DNA from: Caldilinea sp.
GTDB taxonomy: Bacteria > Chloroflexota > Anaerolineae > Caldilineales > Caldilineaceae
Direction: 5' to 3'
Length of the DNA stretch: 9,117 nucleotides
Assembly (NCBI GenBank): GCA_025055055.1
Contig: JANWYX010000367.1
Span: 1-9,117, forward strand
A program made the translations under genes and the position numbers. Of this stretch, positions 1 to 9,117 are shown piece after piece (the stretch's first letter is position 1; each line of letters begins with the position of its first letter). The notes under the pieces are model-generated. The model had not been told where the DNA came from, did not search any database, and saw only the letters and a list, made by a program, of their open reading frames with translations.

Positions 1-1661
<1,661 letters not shown>

Positions 1662-1663
1662 GC

Positions 1664-1705
1664 TCCAATCTCGTATTCTTCGAGATTTTGAAGCCGGAGA
1701 TTGGA
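1664..1705 (+). other. Competing inverted repeats in the hoxF-hoxU spacer
   Basis: The 68-base spacer between hoxF and hoxU holds a long-range 9-bp inverted repeat, TCCAATCTC (1664-1672) with GAGATTGGA (1697-1705). It also holds a tighter hairpin, AATCTCG (1667-1673) with CGAGATT (1681-1687), with a 7-base loop. Both use the same left arm, so they cannot form together. No U-tract follows, so this is not a typical terminator. It could be an mRNA processing or stability element within the operon, or chance. The hoxU ribosome binding site AAAGGAG (1714-1720) lies just beyond and is not paired in either form. Function is unproven. Confidence 0.35.
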
Positions 1706-1729
1706 TAAGCGCTAAAGGAGACAACTTCT

Positions 1730-2458
<729 letters not shown>

Positions 2459-2461
2459 CCT

Positions 2462-3004
<543 letters not shown>

Positions 3005-3006
3005 GT

Positions 3007-4473
<1,467 letters not shown>

Positions 4474-4551
4474 CGTCGACAAAAGAGGCAAGAAAGAAGA
4501 GGAAATTCCTTGCTTCCTTCGCATTCGTCTGGACGCCTTAGAAAGACTTCG

Positions 4552-5004
4552 ATGGGGACAGCAGTGCTGGTGATCGGAATCGGCAACACCCTGCGCCGCG
4601 ACGATGGCGCAGGGTGGTTTTTTGCCCAAGCGTTGGCCACCCAACTTCAACGGGCCGGCGCCGCTGTGCATCTCGTGTTGCAGCAGCAGCTCACTCCAGA
4701 ACTGGCCATCGACGCCGCCGAACTGGCTCCAGATCAGATTGTGTTTGTGGACGCCAGCCTTGACGTGACAGAGGCCACGCTGACCCAAGTGACGCCCTCT
4801 CACGCTGCGCCTGCCCTGGATCATCGGTTGGATGCAGCAGCGTTGATGGCGCTCATGCGCCGCCTCTATGGAGTCCGGGCCAAGAGCTGGCTGGTGCAGA
4901 CGCCGGCTATCGACTTTGATCACGGCGAAGGACTCAGTGAAAAAGCGCAAGAAGGGCTGCGAGCAGCGCCGACGATTGCCGCTCTTTTGGTCGGTAAACG
5001 TTGA
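4552..5004 (+). CDS. hoxW: HoxW-like [NiFe] hydrogenase maturation endopeptidase
   Basis: This protein belongs to the HybD/HyaD/HoxW family of nickel-dependent aspartic-like endopeptidases that clip the C-terminal tail of the large subunit. The start at 4552 gives 150 residues opening with VLVIGIGNTLRRDDGAG, the family signature; D17 or D18 would match the first metal ligand (Glu16 of HybD). D67 in FVDAS and H91 in LDHRL fit the other two ligand positions (Asp62 and His93 of HybD) by order and spacing; this is inference from motif alignment by eye. A TTG at 4510 has a better ribosome binding site (GAGG at 4499-4502, seven bases upstream) and would add 14 residues not expected in the family. 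The true start is therefore open. The gene follows hoxH by 78 bases and its partner is most likely HoxH. Confidence 0.88.
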   Translation: MGTAVLVIGIGNTLRRDDGAGWFFAQALATQLQRAGAAVHLVLQQQLTPELAIDAAELAPDQIVFVDASLDVTEATLTQVTPSHAAPALDHRLDAAALMALMRRLYGVRAKSWLVQTPAIDFDHGEGLSEKAQEGLRAAPTIAALLVGKR

Positions 5005-5014
5005 TTTGCTCTCT

Positions 5015-5046
5015 GCAAACTGCCGGTTCGCATCGGCGGCATTTGC
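5015..5046 (+). terminator. Bulged stem-loop after hoxW, candidate end of the hox transcript
   Basis: The arms GCAAA-C-TGCCG (5015-5025) and CGGCA-TTTGC (5037-5046) form ten base pairs with one bulged C (5020) and an 11-base loop. It begins eleven bases after the hoxW stop. There is no run of T after the stem beyond the three inside it, so it is not a classical intrinsic terminator. It could still act as a terminator, a 3' end stabiliser or a processing site. Its position between the hydrogenase and oxidase blocks supports a transcript boundary. Confidence 0.4.
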
Positions 5047-5062
5047 CCACGCTCCGAATTTG

Positions 5063-5081
5063 TAATATAAATCACATATTA
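5063..5081 (+). promoter_or_regulatory. AT-rich dyad upstream of the first SCO gene, candidate promoter/operator
   Basis: TAATAT (5063-5068) and ATATTA (5076-5081) form a perfect 6-bp inverted repeat around a 7-base spacer, in the only clearly AT-rich patch of the 5005-5112 intergenic region. Either half resembles a -10 element, but no good -35 is visible at 16-18 bases upstream. The dyad lies 32 bases before the ATG at 5113. It may be the core of a promoter for the SCO and oxidase genes, or an operator overlapping it. The regulator is unknown. Confidence 0.33.
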
Positions 5082-5112
5082 AAAGTGTCGGTGGGCGTTT
5101 GGCAAACCTTTT

Positions 5113-5823
5113 ATGAACACCACATCAAGCCGCGCAACGCAGAAGACGCTCGACTTATCGAAAAAGCCTGTGCTGCTGTGGGGAGCACTGCTGGCTGTGC
5201 CGTTGCTGGCCGTGATTTTGTTCGCCGTGGTGCAGCCGATCAAAGTTGTGCCTCGCATCGGCCTGGCTCCCGGTTTTATTTTTACGGACATGTACGGTCG
5301 ACAGCTCACCAACGAAGACCTGCGGGGTCAAATCGTTATCTACAACTTTACAACCACTTCCTGCGAGGCGCCCTGCATCGACACGGCGCCGCTCATGCAA
5401 GAGCTGCAGGAGTTCGTGAAACATCTCGATACAGGCGGCATCCCCGTGACCCTGGTGACGATTTCGCTCGACCCGGAGCGCGATACGCCGGAGCGACTGC
5501 AGGCGTACGCTCGCAAGCTGAACGCCGATCCAACGCTCTGGCATTTCGTCACCGGCTCGCCGGAGCGGCTCAAGCAGGTGGTGGGCGGCGGCTTCGAGCT
5601 TTATTACACGCAAGATGAACATGGCGTCTTCCACTTTGCGCCAATGCTCGCCATCGTGGACGGAAACGGCATCTTGCGCGTCCGCTACAAACGGGGGCTG
5701 GAAGATGCGGCGATCGCCGAGCGCGATCTGAGGCTGATGCTCGAAGAGGCGCGCAACAGCAGCGGAGCGGCCGGCCTCGTCTACGAAGCGGCGCATCTGT
5801 TTCTCTGCTATCCAACCTATTGA
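5113..5823 (+). CDS. SCO1/SenC-family copper chaperone A
   Basis: SCO proteins are membrane-anchored thioredoxin-fold proteins that help load or reduce the CuA site of cytochrome oxidase. This 236-residue copy has an N-terminal hydrophobic anchor at about 19-41, so the domain should face outside the membrane. The copper motif is C84-x3-C88 (TTSCEAPCID), and the likely His ligand is H174 (VFHFAPM). It departs from the classical CPDxCP and DHS patterns seen in the second copy: no Pro follows the first Cys and no Asp precedes the His. ISLDPERDTPERL at about 117-129 is typical of the family. A tail beyond the fold (about 217-236, ending YEAAHLFLCYPTY) is hydrophobic and contains C232. The ATG lacks a clear Shine-Dalgarno sequence and no other in-frame start exists back to the stop at 5080. 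A 71-base spacer leads to the second SCO gene. Confidence 0.87.
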   Translation: MNTTSSRATQKTLDLSKKPVLLWGALLAVPLLAVILFAVVQPIKVVPRIGLAPGFIFTDMYGRQLTNEDLRGQIVIYNFTTTSCEAPCIDTAPLMQELQEFVKHLDTGGIPVTLVTISLDPERDTPERLQAYARKLNADPTLWHFVTGSPERLKQVVGGGFELYYTQDEHGVFHFAPMLAIVDGNGILRVRYKRGLEDAAIAERDLRLMLEEARNSSGAAGLVYEAAHLFLCYPTY

Positions 5824-5858
5824 TGCTCCAGCGTCGAGGCTTGATGGGAAATGCATAA

Positions 5859-5872
5859 GCCGGTCTCCCGGC
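5859..5872 (+). other. Small GC hairpin between the two SCO genes
   Basis: GCCGG (5859-5863) and CCGGC (5868-5872) form a 5-bp stem closing a TCTC loop. It ends six bases before the strong ribosome binding site AGGAGG (5879-5884) of the next gene. It may influence translation of the second SCO gene or simply be chance in GC-rich DNA. No T-run follows, so termination here is unlikely. Confidence 0.25.
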
Positions 5873-5894
5873 CGATCGAGGAGGAAATTTCGTC

Positions 5895-6554
<660 letters not shown>

Positions 6555-6576
6555 ACACCAAGATGCGCGGTTCGTC

Positions 6577-6649
6577 TTGACAACCGGCCAAGGCGATTCA
6601 CTGCAACACCACGCACGTAAACACCCATGATCACGAAGTATCATGATCA
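6577..6649 (+). promoter_or_regulatory. Leader of the oxidase genes with TTGACA and a CATGATCA dyad/repeat
   Basis: The 151-base stretch between SCO B and subunit IIa has no gene. It contains an exact TTGACA (6577-6582), though no convincing -10 follows at the right distance. Further on, CATGATCA occurs twice as a direct repeat (6626-6633 and 6642-6649, 16 bases apart). The inner arms CATGAT (6626-6631) and ATCATG (6640-6645) also form a 6-bp inverted repeat with an 8-base spacer. Such symmetry is typical of a dimeric repressor or activator site. Neither the promoter nor the binding protein can be named from sequence alone. Confidence 0.33.
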
Positions 6650-6664
6650 ACGTCCAATGTAACA

Positions 6665-6699
6665 GAAAAAGGTAAGAGAAAAAGGTACGAGAAAAGGAG
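6665..6699 (+). repeat. Three purine-rich Shine-Dalgarno-like repeats, 13-base period
   Basis: GAAAAAGGTA (6665-6674) is repeated exactly at 6678-6687 and again in shortened form, GAAAAGGAG, at 6691-6699. Each copy starts 13 bases after the last. The third copy contains AAGGAG (6694-6699), six bases before the subunit IIa ATG, and is the working ribosome binding site. The upstream copies each carry an AAGG core but no start codon at the right distance. They may form an unstructured ribosome standby region or be a simple local duplication. Confidence 0.6.
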
Positions 6700-6705
6700 C
6701 ATTGC

Positions 6706-7430
<725 letters not shown>

Positions 7431-7436
7431 AGCACA

Positions 7437-9117
<1,681 letters not shown>

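Noticed and set aside
4488..4513. A GCAAG/CTTGC and GGAAATTCC symmetry between hoxH and hoxW
   Set aside because: The inner palindrome leaves no workable loop and the outer arms are only five bases. It is probably a by-product of purine-rich DNA.
5001..5618. A 205-codon + strand frame overlapping SCO A
   Set aside because: It starts in the non-coding spacer and runs out of frame through SCO A, whose copper motif and membrane anchor are clear.

Overview
The window carries two functional blocks, all on the + strand and closely packed. The first, about 1-5004, is the 3' part of a bidirectional NAD-linked [NiFe] hydrogenase operon of the Hox type (group 3d): hoxF (5' end cut by the window edge), hoxU, hoxY, hoxH and a hoxW-like maturation endopeptidase. 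The second, about 5113-9117, is a B-type (ba3-like) haem-copper oxidase locus: two different SCO/SenC copper chaperones, a 39-residue subunit IIa, the CuA subunit II and a nearly complete subunit I that runs off the right edge. No mobile elements, CRISPR arrays, tRNA or rRNA genes were seen.

The organism is a moderately GC-rich bacterium, roughly 60% by eye, with an aerobic or microaerobic chain. A cyanobacterial-type Hox enzyme combined with a Thermus-like ba3 oxidase that keeps the tiny subunit IIa, plus use of TTG starts, fits Chloroflexota best. This is inference; Deinococcota or another thermophile-rich phylum cannot be excluded from the sequence alone.

Layout: hoxF (1-1661), a 68-base spacer with two competing hairpins, hoxU (1730-2458), hoxY (2462-2995), hoxH (3007-4473) and hoxW (4552-5004). 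A 108-base non-coding stretch follows with a bulged hairpin (5015-5046) and an AT-rich dyad (5063-5081), which looks like a boundary between two transcription units. Next come SCO A (5113-5823) and SCO B (TTG start, 5895-6554). A 151-base leader holds a TTGACA, a CATGATCA dyad/direct repeat and a 13-base-period Shine-Dalgarno-like repeat. It precedes subunit IIa (6706-6825), which overlaps subunit II (6825-7430) as TGATG, followed by subunit I (7451 to the end).

How they work together: HoxFU form the NAD(H) diaphorase and HoxYH the hydrogenase module, interconverting H2 and NADH; HoxW matures HoxH. The SCO proteins would deliver copper to, or reduce, the CuA site of subunit II, and subunits I/II/IIa reduce O2 with electrons from a soluble donor. 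Side by side they suggest H2-derived reductant and terminal oxidation in one organism, but the genes do not show direct coupling. The most distinctive sequence-level observation is an apparent six-residue expansion of the CuA ligand loop in subunit II. I found no clearly new multi-gene system.
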